64,000 nt of DNA from Streptomyces nymphaeiformis (GTDB taxonomy: Bacteria; Actinomycetota; Actinomycetes; Streptomycetales; Streptomycetaceae), in NCBI RefSeq assembly GCF_014203895.1, contig NZ_JACHJY010000002.1, positions 868,001-932,000 on the forward strand. The letters are read 5' to 3'. The notes beneath the pieces are model-generated. The model was not told where the DNA came from. It searched no databases and was given only the letters and a program-made list of their open reading frames with translations. This document shows positions 34,434 through 43,359 of this stretch, piece by piece (positions within the stretch are counted from its first letter, which is position 1; every line of letters starts with the position of its first letter). A program made the position numbers and the translations under genes.

Positions 34434-34987
34434 GTGACGGCCCGGTCGGCGTCCGCCGCGACGACGACCGACCGGCCGTCCAAGGCGACCTTTGTCCAGG
34501 TGGGGGAGAACGCCCTGCGGGCTGCGCCGAATTGAAGGCCCAGGGCATCTCCCCCCGTACGATCCGCTCCTGGATGAGGTCGAAGGGCCAGGTGTCCCCG
34601 ACGCGGGCGAGCCGGGAGCGGATCGACGCGGCGTACTGGCACCGCCGGCGCGAGAACCTGATCCGCTCGGGCTGGCTGGTCAAGCACCTCGACAACAAGG
34701 GCCGGGGCCGCCGGATGGAGATCTACCCGGTCGACCAGACGCGGGTGGAGGCGAAGTACCGGTGCGACCTGTCCACCCGTACCGTCACCGTCCGCTACGT
34801 CTGGGGCGACCTCGTCGACGCCTGGGCCACCCGCGACGCCCACCTCGTCGACGAGATCTGGGACGACGTCATCTCCGACCTCGACTCCGACTACAACGCC
34901 TATGCCTACGTCTCCGCCGTCGGCATCAACGCCTGCCGGTGGTTGTGGAACCGAGCAACGCCCGGTCCCACAACCACCGGCAGATGA
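34434..34987 (+). pseudogene. HTH protein typical of streptomycete linear replicons, frameshifted
   Basis: GTG 34434 opens VTARSASAATTTDRPSKATF..ENALRAA, then a GCGC duplication (about 34521-34524) shifts the frame. Skipping two bases gives ELKAQGISPRTIRSWMRSKG, a helix-turn-helix, then LIRSGWLVKHLDNKGRGRR and WDDVISDLDSDYNAYAY. The HTH-first design and neighbouring residues recall telomere/terminal-protein-associated and plasmid proteins of Streptomyces, but I cannot name the family with certainty. Without the two-base insertion it would be a protein of about 184 aa. Confidence 0.5.
34933..34983. terminator. terminator between convergent genes
   Basis: CTGCCGGTGGTTGTGG (34933-34948) pairs perfectly with 34968-34983, a 16-bp stem with a 19-nt loop at the 3' end of the HTH frame. 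It can serve both this gene and the convergent ABC-F gene. Confidence 0.7.
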
Positions 34988-35024
34988 GCACGGCGGACCG
35001 CCCGGCGTGACGCCGTGGTCAGGA

Positions 35025-36728
35025 TCACCAACACTCCAGGCATGACCCGGCCAGGTGGGATCCGGGTCGGGTACGGGCCGCTACCGCGTCCTCCCACTGC
35101 CCGCCTCCCGCCTCCAGACGGATCTCACGGCCCTGCCACCGCCGGCGCAACCACCGGTCGTGGCTCGCGAGGACGATCGCGCCGGGACCGGTGCCGAGGG
35201 CGGTCTCCAGTTCGTCGCACAGGGCCGGCGAGAGGTGGTTGGTGGGTTCGTCGAGCAGCAGCAACTGGGGTGGGTGGGCCACCAGGAGGGCCAGCGCCAG
35301 CCGCCGACGCTGCCCGACGGACAGCCGACCGACAGGCTTCTCCAGATCCGCCTCGCCCAGCAGACCGAGCGAGCGCAACGGCACCCTCTCGGCCCGCTCC
35401 GCTCCCAGCGACAGCTCGTAGGTGTCACGGACCGTGCGGTCGGGCCGGTCGAACACGGTGTCCTGGGTCAGCAGTCCCACGGTCAGCCGGCGCCGCCTGC
35501 GCACCTCGCCCTCGGCGGTGAGACGCCCGGCGAGCACGGCGAGCAGCGTGGACTTCCCCGCTCCGTTGCCGCCCGTGACCAGCAGCCGCTCCGTCGCCTC
35601 CACCTCCAGGGCGTCGAGAGCGAGCCGGCCGGGCACCCGTACGTCCCGCAGGGACACCAGTGGCTGCCCCTCCTCATCCTCCGCACGCGCCGCCAGCTCC
35701 CCGGCCGCGAACCGCAGCGGCCGCGTCGGCTCGGCGACCCGCGTGCGCTCCAACTCCTCCAGTCGCCGCGTGGCGTTGCGCACCCGGCGGGAGATCTGGT
35801 TCTGCACCCGGCCCGCCCGGTGCCCGTAGCCCATCTTCTCGTTGTCGGTGCGGCCCCGGTCCGGTGCGACCCGGTGCGCGGTCACGCCGGCCGAGGTACG
35901 GAGTTCCTCCAGCTCCTGCTGCTCCTCGGCGTACCGCCGCTCCCAGCGCTCCCGCTCGGCACGCTTCTCACCGAGGTACGCGCTGTAGTTCCCGCCGTAG
36001 CGGACCGGGCCGTCCACCGCCGGGTCGAGGTCGATCAGATCGGTGCAGACGGCGTCCAGAAACGCCCGGTCGTGGCTGGCGATCACCACGGTCCCGGGCA
36101 GGCCGCGGACTTGTTCCTCCAGGAAGCCGGCGGCGCCGTCGTCGAGGTGGTTGGTCGGCTCGTCAAGGAGCAGGGCCGACGGCCGCCGGGCGAGCAGGGC
36201 GGCAAGTGCGAGCCGTCCGCGCTGCCCGCCGGACAGCGAGCCGAGCGTGCGGTGGTGTCCGAACGAGCCCAGACCCAGCCCGTCAAGCACCAGGGCCGCC
36301 CGTCGGTCGGCGTCCCAGGACTCCCGGTCCTGGGCCTGCTCAAGGCGTCGGCCGTAGGCGTCGAGGAGCTCCTGATGGCGGGGGGCGCCGTCCGGGACGC
36401 GGGCGAGTTCCTCGCCGAGCCGGTCCAGCTCGGCGAGGTCCTCGCGAGCCTCGCGCAGCGCCTCGTCCAGCACCACGGCGATGGTCGAATCGGCGTCGTA
36501 CGGCATTTCCTGGTGGAGGAAGCCGAGATCGCCGGGGCGGGTGACGCTTCCCGCGTCGGGTTCGTCCACGCCGGCGAGCACCCGCAGCAGGGTGGACTTG
36601 CCGACGCCGTTCTCCCCGATCAGGCCGATGCGGTGGCCGGGGGAGGCGGTCAGGGAGATGCCGTCGAGGACGCGACGGCCGCCCAGATCGCGTACGAGAT
36701 CGTGGGCGAGGAGAGCGGGCTGGGGCAT
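35025..36728 (-). CDS. ABC-F family ATPase (antibiotic-resistance/translation factor type), downstream copy
   Basis: A 567-aa soluble protein with two ABC domains and no membrane part. First domain: Walker A GENGVGKS (38-45), signature LSGGQ (165-169), Walker B LLLDEPTNHLD (from 186). Second domain: Walker A GGNGAGKS (386-393), signature LSVGQ (469-473), Walker B LLLLDEPTNHLS (from 489). The charged interdomain linker (about 250-350) is the part that enters the ribosome in ABC-F proteins. These ATPases rescue ribosomes from bound antibiotics or regulate translation. Second gene of a tandem pair, 78 bases after the first. Confidence 0.9.
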   Translation of the reverse strand: MPQPALLAHDLVRDLGGRRVLDGISLTASPGHRIGLIGENGVGKSTLLRVLAGVDEPDAGSVTRPGDLGFLHQEMPYDADSTIAVVLDEALREAREDLAELDRLGEELARVPDGAPRHQELLDAYGRRLEQAQDRESWDADRRAALVLDGLGLGSFGHHRTLGSLSGGQRGRLALAALLARRPSALLLDEPTNHLDDGAAGFLEEQVRGLPGTVVIASHDRAFLDAVCTDLIDLDPAVDGPVRYGGNYSAYLGEKRAERERWERRYAEEQQELEELRTSAGVTAHRVAPDRGRTDNEKMGYGHRAGRVQNQISRRVRNATRRLEELERTRVAEPTRPLRFAAGELAARAEDEEGQPLVSLRDVRVPGRLALDALEVEATERLLVTGGNGAGKSTLLAVLAGRLTAEGEVRRRRRLTVGLLTQDTVFDRPDRTVRDTYELSLGAERAERVPLRSLGLLGEADLEKPVGRLSVGQRRRLALALLVAHPPQLLLLDEPTNHLSPALCDELETALGTGPGAIVLASHDRWLRRRWQGREIRLEAGGGQWEDAVAARTRPGSHLAGSCLECW

Positions 36729-36806
36729 GGGGGACCGTCCAACGTGATCGATGGTCGGCCCGCGGGGCGGGTCGCCTCGGCGCGGGCCGCTTCACACGCC
36801 GGCGGC

Positions 36807-38441
36807 TCACACCCCCGGGGCTCCCGTCTCCGTGAGCGTGCCCTCGGCCAGCCGCAGCCAGCGGTTCACCCCGATCTCGGCGAGGAACCGCTCGTCGTGG
36901 CTGACCACCATGAACGCGCCCTGATAGGAGTTGAGCGCGCTCTCCAGTTGGCCCGCGCTGACCAGGTCGAGGTTGTTGGTCGGCTCGTCGAGGAGCAGCA
37001 GATGGGGGGCCGGCTCGGCGCACAGCACGCAGGCCAGGGTGGCGCGCAGGCGTTCGCCGCCGGAGAGCACGCCGACGGGCAGGTGTGCCCGGGCGCCCCG
37101 GAAGAGGAAGCGGGCGAGCAGGTTCATCCGCTCCGCCTCGGGCCGCTCGGGGGCGAACGCGGCGAAGTTCTCCGCCACGGTGCGGTCCAGGTCCAGCAGG
37201 TCAAGTCGCTGCGAGAGATAGGCGATCCGGCCGTCGCTGCGCTTGATCTCCCCGCCGTCCGGAGCGAGATCACCGGTGACCAACCGCATGAGGGTGGTTT
37301 TGCCGGCGCCGTTGGGCCCGGTCAACGCGATGCGCTCGGGGCCCCGGACGGTCAGGTCGACGCCGCCTTCGGCGAACACCGGACTGTCACCGAGGCGGAC
37401 CTGCATCCCCTCGCCGAGGAAGAGGTTGCGTCCGGCGGGCACCTGGGTGTCGGGCAGGTCCAGGGTGAGGCGCTGCTCGTTGCGCAGGGCACGTCCGGCC
37501 TCGTCGAGACGCGCCTTCGCCTCGCTTACTCGCGCCGAGTGCATCTGCCCGGCCCGCCCGGCGGCCTCCTGCGCGCCGCGCTTCATGTTGCCGGCGAAGA
37601 TACGGGGCAGCCCGGCGTTCTTGAGGTTCTTGGCGGCGTTGCTCGCGCGGCGATCGGCACGTTCCCGGGCCTGCTGCATCTCCCGCTTCTCCCGCTTCAG
37701 CTCCTGCTCGGCGTTGCGGACGTTCTTCTCCGCGACCTCCTGCTCGGCGCGCACGGCCTCTTCGTACTCGGTGAAGTTCCCCCCGTAGAAACGCAGTTCA
37801 TCGCTCCCGAGCTCGGCGATCCGCTCCATCCGGTCGAGCAGGGCACGGTCGTGGCTGACGAGGAGCAGCGTGCCCTTGAAGTCCCCCAGTACGTCGTAGA
37901 GCTTGTGCCGGGCCTGAAGGTCGAGGTTGTTGGTGGGCTCGTCGAGGAGCAGGACGTCAGGACGCTTGAGCAGTTGCGCGGCGAGGCCGAGCGAGACGAC
38001 CTGACCGCCGCTGAGCGTGCTCAGGCTGCGGTCCAGAGCGAGGTCGCCGAGACCCAGACGGTCGAGCTGCGCGCGGGTGCGCTCCTCGATGTCCCAGTCG
38101 TCGCCGATGGTGGTGAAGTGCTCCTCGCCGACGTCGCCGGACTCCACGGCGTCCAGGGCGCGGATCACCTCGGCGACGCCGAGCACCTCGGCGACCGTGA
38201 GGTCACCGGTCAGGGGGAGGCTCTGCGGGAGGTAGCCGAGCGTCCCGCCGACCGACACCGAGCCTGTGGCGGGCTTGAGTTCACCGGCGATCAGCTTGAG
38301 CAGCGTGCTCTTGCCGGATCCGTTGGGAGCGACCAGGCCCGTACGACCGGGGGCCATGGCGAAGGACAGGTCGGAGAAGACCGGGGTGTCGTCCGGCCAG
38401 GCGAAGGAGAGGTTCGAGCAGATGATGGCGGCATCGGACAT
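36807..38441 (-). CDS. ABC-F family ATPase, upstream copy
   Basis: A 544-aa two-domain ABC-F protein. Walker A APNGSGKS (38-45), signature LSGGQ (143-147), Walker B LLLDEPTNNLD (from 164); second Walker A GPNGAGKT (375-382), signature LSGGE and a second LLLDEPTNNLD. The linker (about 225-330) is highly charged and helical, with many Glu, Arg and Lys residues. It differs clearly from its neighbour, so the pair is not a recent duplication. A possible leader peptide and hairpins lie upstream. A role in ribosome protection is inferred from the family. Confidence 0.9.
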   Translation of the reverse strand: MSDAAIICSNLSFAWPDDTPVFSDLSFAMAPGRTGLVAPNGSGKSTLLKLIAGELKPATGSVSVGGTLGYLPQSLPLTGDLTVAEVLGVAEVIRALDAVESGDVGEEHFTTIGDDWDIEERTRAQLDRLGLGDLALDRSLSTLSGGQVVSLGLAAQLLKRPDVLLLDEPTNNLDLQARHKLYDVLGDFKGTLLLVSHDRALLDRMERIAELGSDELRFYGGNFTEYEEAVRAEQEVAEKNVRNAEQELKREKREMQQARERADRRASNAAKNLKNAGLPRIFAGNMKRGAQEAAGRAGQMHSARVSEAKARLDEAGRALRNEQRLTLDLPDTQVPAGRNLFLGEGMQVRLGDSPVFAEGGVDLTVRGPERIALTGPNGAGKTTLMRLVTGDLAPDGGEIKRSDGRIAYLSQRLDLLDLDRTVAENFAAFAPERPEAERMNLLARFLFRGARAHLPVGVLSGGERLRATLACVLCAEPAPHLLLLDEPTNNLDLVSAGQLESALNSYQGAFMVVSHDERFLAEIGVNRWLRLAEGTLTETGAPGV

Positions 38442-38463
38442 GGAGGCACCTCGAAGGAACTGA

Positions 38464-38606
38464 GGGCAGAGAGCATGGACCTCTGCCCTGGGCAGACGTG
38501 GGAAAAGGGGGTACGACGAAGCGGACCACTTCGGCGGCGCTCCTGGGCACCGGCCGGTGGCCGTCAGATCCGGGTCTCACCCGGAGATGTCGTCGTCACC
38601 CACCAC
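38464..38606 (-). promoter_or_regulatory. candidate leader region of the ABC-F genes
   Basis: On the minus strand a 9-codon ORF (GTG GTG GGT ... TGA, VVGDDDISG; 38577-38606) follows GAGGAG. Its stop is embedded in the hairpin TCCGGGT-GAG-ACCCGGA. Further down are the palindrome CACCGGCCGGTG and a hairpin GGGCAGAG/CTCTGCCC (38464-38488). The latter can alternatively pair with an adjacent TCTGCCC copy (38490-38496, plus-strand GGGCAGA). Short leader plus mutually exclusive stems suggests ribosome-mediated attenuation, common upstream of antibiotic-responsive ABC-F genes. Not proven. Confidence 0.4.
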
Positions 38607-38660
38607 GTCTGCGACTCCTCGATACAAGGTCTACGTCACTCACACCGTAGCAGGCCGCCC

Positions 38661-39587
38661 CTCTTCGGACCCCACGACCGAGGTGTGCGCGTCGCGCGGG
38701 TCTTCATGGCTGACAGGGCGGGCGTCACCTCTTCGTCACCGGCACCGCTCGAAAAGTGCGCACACGTCTGTGTCACCCGTGCCGCTGACGGCGATGCTCT
38801 GGCCGGAGGCGACCGTTTGTCCGGCTTCTTGGCGTCGGCCGTGGCGGGCCGGGCCAACGGGACACCGTCGTGGGCGATCGTGGAATTCGGTGTCGCCCCG
38901 GACGCGGCGAGTGCCTGTGTGTGCAGTCAGTTGCGGCCGGAGTCGGTCCCGGCGGAAGAACATGTACGGCACCCTGACCGGATCAGCTCGGTCAGTGGGG
39001 GTGTCGTCACCGGCGTCGCGGGAGCACTCCGCCTTCTCTGTGATCACGTCGAGATCCTGGATGGCGGTGATCGACGTGGTCGCGGTGGGCGGAGCGGCGC
39101 GGCGGGCCGAGGCTGGAGACCGGGGACCGGGGCGGATGGTCGGCGGTGCAGGTGAACGGGATCGGGCTGCTGTCCCGTCGTGCTCTTGCCGAGGCACGGA
39201 ATTGTCCGGGCCGGTGGCTTTCGCGATGTGGTTCGGCTCGTTGCATTCGATGGCTTGGAACCCGTCCCTATGCTCTCTTGTGCGCTCGCAACTGTCGACG
39301 CCGGTCACCGGTCACCGTCCGGCCGGCGCATGAGGTCTCGTGACGCCCGCTCGACGCCGCGGGCCCGCAGGCCTGTGCGTCCCGGCGTGCGCGCCGGGAT
39401 CCGGCCAATTGATTGACGTGGGCATGACATTTCATACTCCCCGTGGCACGCTCCTTGCGCGTCGCGATCCCCGGTGGAAACGCCTGCCGCCGGACGTGCC
39501 GCCGTACGAGATCTCTCCGCACTTCTCCCGCGAGGCTTCCCGGCCTCGCCCCCCAGACGCCACGAGTATGTGGCAAGGAGGAGCGAC
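38661..39587. other. no convincing gene
   Basis: Several open frames run across both strands, but none combines a start signal with a recognisable protein. Codon-position bias is unclear and the products are Arg/Pro/Gly-rich. It may be eroded sequence plus the promoter of the secreted protein at 39588. Confidence 0.5.
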
Positions 39588-40091
39588 ATGAGGCACATCT
39601 CCCGCTACACGGGCATCGCGGCTCTGACTCTCGCGACGGTCGTCGCGGGCACGGTCACCGCCACCGCGATCGGCCCGACCGCCGAGCTCAAGGCCGACGG
39701 CGTCATCGTGGTCGCGGGCAGCACCTGTACGTGGACCGGCGCGAACACCAGCGCCGCCGCGCCGAGTGCCCTGTCCGTCGACCGGGCCACCGTCAACCGC
39801 CCTGGCGGCAACCTCGCCTGCGACGGCGGGATCACCGCCACCCTCAACAACAACCCGGCCTTCACCTTCGACGACACCACCGCCACCGCACGCACCGACT
39901 TGATCGACATCACCGGCCAGCAGTCGTTCATCAGCTGCCGCTATAGGGCCACGTCCCTGGTCTGGGACCGTGACGGCACGACCCGCAGGTACGTCAACCG
40001 TGCCTTCACCGCCACCCGCACTTCGGGCAGCTTCCTCTGCCCGGCCTCCGTCACCACCGCCGCGGGCGGCGCCTCCGTCACCTTCCGCTGA
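39588..40091 (+). CDS. secreted small protein, 167 aa
   Basis: ATG 39588 follows a perfect AAGGAGGAG ribosome-binding site. Residues 1-28 are a signal peptide (YTGIAALTLATVVAGTVTATA). The mature protein is rich in Thr, Ala and Asn and has four cysteines (CTW, LAC-DGG, SCRY, FLCP) likely forming two disulphides. Beta-rich, resembling small extracellular proteins of streptomycetes with unknown function. It is followed by a strong terminator, so it is a single-gene unit. Confidence 0.75.
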   Translation: MRHISRYTGIAALTLATVVAGTVTATAIGPTAELKADGVIVVAGSTCTWTGANTSAAAPSALSVDRATVNRPGGNLACDGGITATLNNNPAFTFDDTTATARTDLIDITGQQSFISCRYRATSLVWDRDGTTRRYVNRAFTATRTSGSFLCPASVTTAAGGASVTFR

Positions 40092-40125
40092 CCCGAAGGT
40101 CACGCAAGAGGCACCCCACCGCCTT

Positions 40126-40154
40126 CCCGGCGCCCACCTCGTGAGGGCGCCGGG
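40126..40154. terminator. terminator of the secreted-protein gene
   Basis: CCCGGCGCCC (40126-40135) pairs with GGGCGCCGGG (40145-40154) around a nine-base loop, 35 bases after the stop. Confidence 0.7.
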
Positions 40155-40157
40155 AGG

Positions 40158-40690
40158 CCACTCTCACGCGTCAAGGTCTCCGGCAGGGCTACCGCAGCAG
40201 AGCGAGTAGGGGATGCCGCAGACGTCGTCACCGACCTCCGCGGCCGGCTGCTGTGGCTTTCGCCAGCCCGGCGGGCTACCGGCCGTCCGCCTCCGGCGAC
40301 TCCGTTCAGACCAGGGATGTGTCGGGCGCAGGCCGTCCGCGACGGCCTCCTGGGCGGCGTGCCTGTCGCACTGGCCGAGGCCGTCCGTAAGGAGCACTTG
40401 CCCAGCCTCCACACCCTCGCCGTCGGCGTCGCCCTCGATATTGACGCCGTCAACGCTGTACTCACCCTGCCTTGGAACTGTTACGGGCTGACCACCTGGC
40501 CCATGGCGTTCACTCCAGCAGAGCTTACGCATCCTGGTTCGACATCCTTACGTGGTCGGTGCTTCCGGGGTGTTTTGGCGATGGTCACGGCGGGTGACGT
40601 CCAGCGGCCCGGCCCGGCCCGCGCCGCAGGCTGAGGCCGAGCCGCCCGCCAAATCGCATAGTTCGCATACGGGTTGACGGCCCGCGACCT
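40158..40690. other. no confident gene; upstream region of the radical SAM module
   Basis: Frames on both strands (for example 40317-40634 plus) lack ribosome-binding sites and family features. The last 60 bases contain the direct repeat CGCATA and a TTGACGG-type box shortly before the start at 40702, so the promoter of the radical SAM operon probably lies here. No cysteine-rich precursor-peptide gene could be found. Confidence 0.45.
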
Positions 40691-40701
40691 ACGATCGCGT
40701 T

Positions 40702-41580
40702 ATGACAATCGCCCCGGCGGAACCCACCACGCTGTGGTACCTGGCCCTGGAGATCACCGAGCGCTGTCAGTTCACCTGCCCGTCCGTGTGCTACGCCGAG
40801 TCCGGCCCGTCACGGAGTCATAGCTCGATGAGCGAGGAGAACTGGCTGCGGATCATCGACGAGGCCGTCTCCCTCGGCACCGAAGAGATCCAGCTCATCG
40901 GCGGCGAGCCGACCCTGCACCCCGGATTCGACAGGATCACCCAGTACGCCCTGGCCGCCGGCCTGCGCGTCCGTGTCTACACCAACCTGTTCCGGGTGCG
41001 CGATGAGCACTGGGCCCTCTTCCGTCATCCGGGCGTCCGCCTGGCGACGACGTACCACAGCACGGACGCCGAGGAGCACGACAGACTGACCGGCCGGACC
41101 GGATCGCACAAGGCCACGCGCGCCAACATCATCAAGGCCGTCGAGCGCGGCATTCCGCTGCGGGTCGCCATTCTCGACGCGGGCGATGGCGAACGTGCCG
41201 CACGGGCCCGCGCGGAGATGTACGCCCTGAAGGTGACGGACATCCACGTCGGCGAGGTTCGCGCGGTCGGCAACGCCGGTCCCGCGATCCCCTCCACCTC
41301 GGCGCTGTGCGGACGGTGCGGAGACCGACGTGCCACGGTCCTGCCCAACGGCGATGTGTCGGTGTGCGAGATCGGGAGGTTCCTGACCGCGGGCAACGTG
41401 CGGCGCGGGAGCCTGAGGTCGGTCCTGGCCAGCGACCAGTGGGCCGAGGCGACCGCGAGCGTCCCCCGCAGGCCGGACGTCCGGGCCTGTGGCCCCGACT
41501 GCGAGCCCGCCAGTTCCGATTCCTGCGCCCCCTCGAAGGGCAACCCGTGCGGCCCGGTGAGCTTCATCCCCGCCTCCTGA
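40702..41580 (+). CDS. radical SAM/SPASM-like enzyme with unusual CX3CX3C motif
   Basis: A 292-aa protein. Near the N-terminus EITERCQFTCPSVCYAE places the three cluster cysteines at 22, 26 and 30, i.e. CX3CX3C instead of the canonical CX3CX2C. The GGEPTLHP motif binds SAM. The C-terminus has CGRCGDRR, VCEIGR, a CGPDC pair and two further cysteines (SC, PCGP), enough for an auxiliary iron-sulphur cluster. This is typical of peptide- or small-molecule-modifying enzymes. First gene of a run with a methyltransferase and a MazG-like protein. Confidence 0.82.
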   Translation: MTIAPAEPTTLWYLALEITERCQFTCPSVCYAESGPSRSHSSMSEENWLRIIDEAVSLGTEEIQLIGGEPTLHPGFDRITQYALAAGLRVRVYTNLFRVRDEHWALFRHPGVRLATTYHSTDAEEHDRLTGRTGSHKATRANIIKAVERGIPLRVAILDAGDGERAARARAEMYALKVTDIHVGEVRAVGNAGPAIPSTSALCGRCGDRRATVLPNGDVSVCEIGRFLTAGNVRRGSLRSVLASDQWAEATASVPRRPDVRACGPDCEPASSDSCAPSKGNPCGPVSFIPAS

Positions 41581-41672
41581 CCCACGCGCGGCCAGAGACT
41601 GTGCAGCACCTCGCCGGCGGCCGTACCCCGGTCGCCCGGCCCCACCCCGCTTCCATCGAATGGAGCTCTTCC

Positions 41673-42851
41673 ATGGCCCAGACGTCGCCCGCCTGGCAGG
41701 ATTACGCCGCCAGGATGGCCGACGGGATCGTGCGCCCCGAGTCCCGCTGGCACCGGCCGCTGGCCCGCACACCCCGGCACCTGTTCGTGCCCCGGTGGTG
41801 GGAATCGGGCGAGCGTGACGGCGCCTGGGCCTATGAACTCTGCGACGGCGCCGGTGATACCGGCAGGTGGATGGACATCGCCTACGACGGCGGCCTCAGC
41901 GTGATCACGCGCGTCGGCCCGCTCCACGCCGACCTTGCCGCGCCTGGCGCCGTGGTCCCGGAGACGCGGCCCACGTCGTCGTCCACCCTGCCCCGGCTCG
42001 TCACGCAGATGTACCAGCACGCGTTCATCGCCGACGACTCCCGCACCCTGGTGACCTGCGGCAGCGGATACGGCACGGCCCTGGCATGCCGGCGCCTGGG
42101 CGATCAGCTGGTCACGAGTGTGGACGTGGACCCGTACCTGATCGAGGTGGCACGAGAGCGCCTGGCCGCGATCGGACACCAGCCGCGGCTGGAGGTGTGC
42201 GACCTGACCGGCGAGCTGCCCGGCGGCTACGACCGGATCGTCTCCACCGTTGCGGTACCCGCCATCCCCGCGTCCTGGCTCAAGGCGCTCGCCCCTGGTG
42301 GCCGGATGGTGACCACCCTGTCCCGGACCGGCCTGCTCGTCGTCGCGGACAAGACTCCCGATGGGGGCGCCGTCGGAAGGGTCGCACCTGAGGCGGCCGG
42401 GTTCATGAACACCCGCCACGGCGACGACTACCCCCTTGCTCCCGACGACACCGGCCTGTGGCACACCGCCCGGACCGCCGAGGGCGAGAGCGTCACCACC
42501 GGCCTCTACCCGGTGATGCGGGTCAACAGCACGTGGGACGTCCGCTCCACCCTCGAACTCATCGCCCCTGGCATCAAGCACCGCATGGAGACGGCCGAGG
42601 ACGGCTCCCGCACCGCCTACATGCTGCACGACGACGGCTCCTGGGCCCGCGCCACAGCACCAGGCGCGCGCGAACTCCCCACCGTTCACCAGGGCGGGCC
42701 CCGCCGCCTGTGGGAGGAGTTGGATCGCATCCGGACCTGGCTCGTGATCGACGGCGACCTGCCCATCTCGGGAGCGGCGGTACGCATCGACCCGGACGGC
42801 ACCTGCCACTTCGAGCGCAGCGGCTGGACGGCCACCATCAACGCGAAGTGA
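41673..42851 (+). CDS. PIMT-like methyltransferase (FxLD-system type)
   Basis: A 392-aa protein from ATG 41673 with GGAG upstream. The N-terminal part HRPLARTPRHLFVPRWW is the protein-L-isoaspartate O-methyltransferase-like opening. SAM-binding motif I is TCGSGYGTALA (around 120) with SVDVDPYLIEVARERL as motif II. A C-terminal extension of about 150 residues is characteristic of the methyltransferases annotated as part of FxLD-type lanthipeptide systems in actinomycetes. No FxLD precursor was found here. It probably methylates a peptide or metabolite made together with the radical SAM enzyme. Confidence 0.75.
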   Translation: MAQTSPAWQDYAARMADGIVRPESRWHRPLARTPRHLFVPRWWESGERDGAWAYELCDGAGDTGRWMDIAYDGGLSVITRVGPLHADLAAPGAVVPETRPTSSSTLPRLVTQMYQHAFIADDSRTLVTCGSGYGTALACRRLGDQLVTSVDVDPYLIEVARERLAAIGHQPRLEVCDLTGELPGGYDRIVSTVAVPAIPASWLKALAPGGRMVTTLSRTGLLVVADKTPDGGAVGRVAPEAAGFMNTRHGDDYPLAPDDTGLWHTARTAEGESVTTGLYPVMRVNSTWDVRSTLELIAPGIKHRMETAEDGSRTAYMLHDDGSWARATAPGARELPTVHQGGPRRLWEELDRIRTWLVIDGDLPISGAAVRIDPDGTCHFERSGWTATINAK

Positions 42852-42934
42852 GCAGCCTTGGAGGAGGACCGGCCCACTCCGGACCTCTCTGGGGATGCCG
42901 GTTCTCGCGGGAGCGCCTGAGACGGGGGAAAACG

Positions 42935-43270
42935 ATGGACCTTGCCGAGTCGAGCCAGCGGGCCATGCGCGTTCACGAGCTGTACGACAGGCTGAACGAG
43001 CATCAACGGGGCCGGACCTGGACCCGTGAGGAGTTCATGCTCGGCTTCATGGGCGACGTCGGCGACCTCGCCAAGCTCGTCATGGGCGCGGAGGGCGCCC
43101 GGACGATGCGCGGAGGGAAGGCCGCCCTGGAGCACGAGCTCGCGGACTGTCTGTGGTCCGTGATCGTCCTCGCCAGGCTCTACGAGATCGACCTTGAGGA
43201 GGCGTTCCGGCGCACCATGACGGAGCTGGAGCAGATGATCATTTCCAAGCTCCCCGACGAGGAAGGGTAG
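42935..43270 (+). CDS. MazG-like nucleotide pyrophosphohydrolase domain protein
   Basis: A 111-aa all-helical protein from ATG 42935, GGGGGAAA upstream. FMGDVGDLAKLVMG and LEHELADCLWSVIVLARLY match the two metal-binding helices of the MazG/all-alpha NTP-PPase fold. In classical members the first motif is EExGEL; here it is GDVGDL, so one acid pair is altered. The second (ELADCLW) is intact. Third gene of the radical SAM run. Confidence 0.72.
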   Translation: MDLAESSQRAMRVHELYDRLNEHQRGRTWTREEFMLGFMGDVGDLAKLVMGAEGARTMRGGKAALEHELADCLWSVIVLARLYEIDLEEAFRRTMTELEQMIISKLPDEEG

Positions 43271-43359
43271 TTGCTTGATCCAGCAGTCGGCGAGCGGACG
43301 GACGACCGCGTAGCCCAGGCGCTGGTGTGCACAGGACTGACTGCTCCGAGACCGGAGGG

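Noticed and set aside
38577..38606. Counting the nine-codon leader as an independent protein gene
   Set aside because: It is too short for a protein call, so it is listed only as part of a candidate regulatory leader.
35055..39155. A 1,366-codon plus-strand frame over the ABC-F genes
   Set aside because: It is antisense to two proteins with four complete Walker A motifs, and its product is low-complexity.
38736..39308. A 190-aa minus-strand frame in the gap before the secreted protein
   Set aside because: Composition is Arg/Pro/Ala/Thr-rich without hydrophobic periodicity, the start has no ribosome-binding site, and opposite frames are open too.
40317..40634. Possible small gene upstream of the radical SAM gene
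   Set aside because: No ribosome-binding site, no cysteine-rich core and no family match. The opposite strand is equally open, so coding is not supported.
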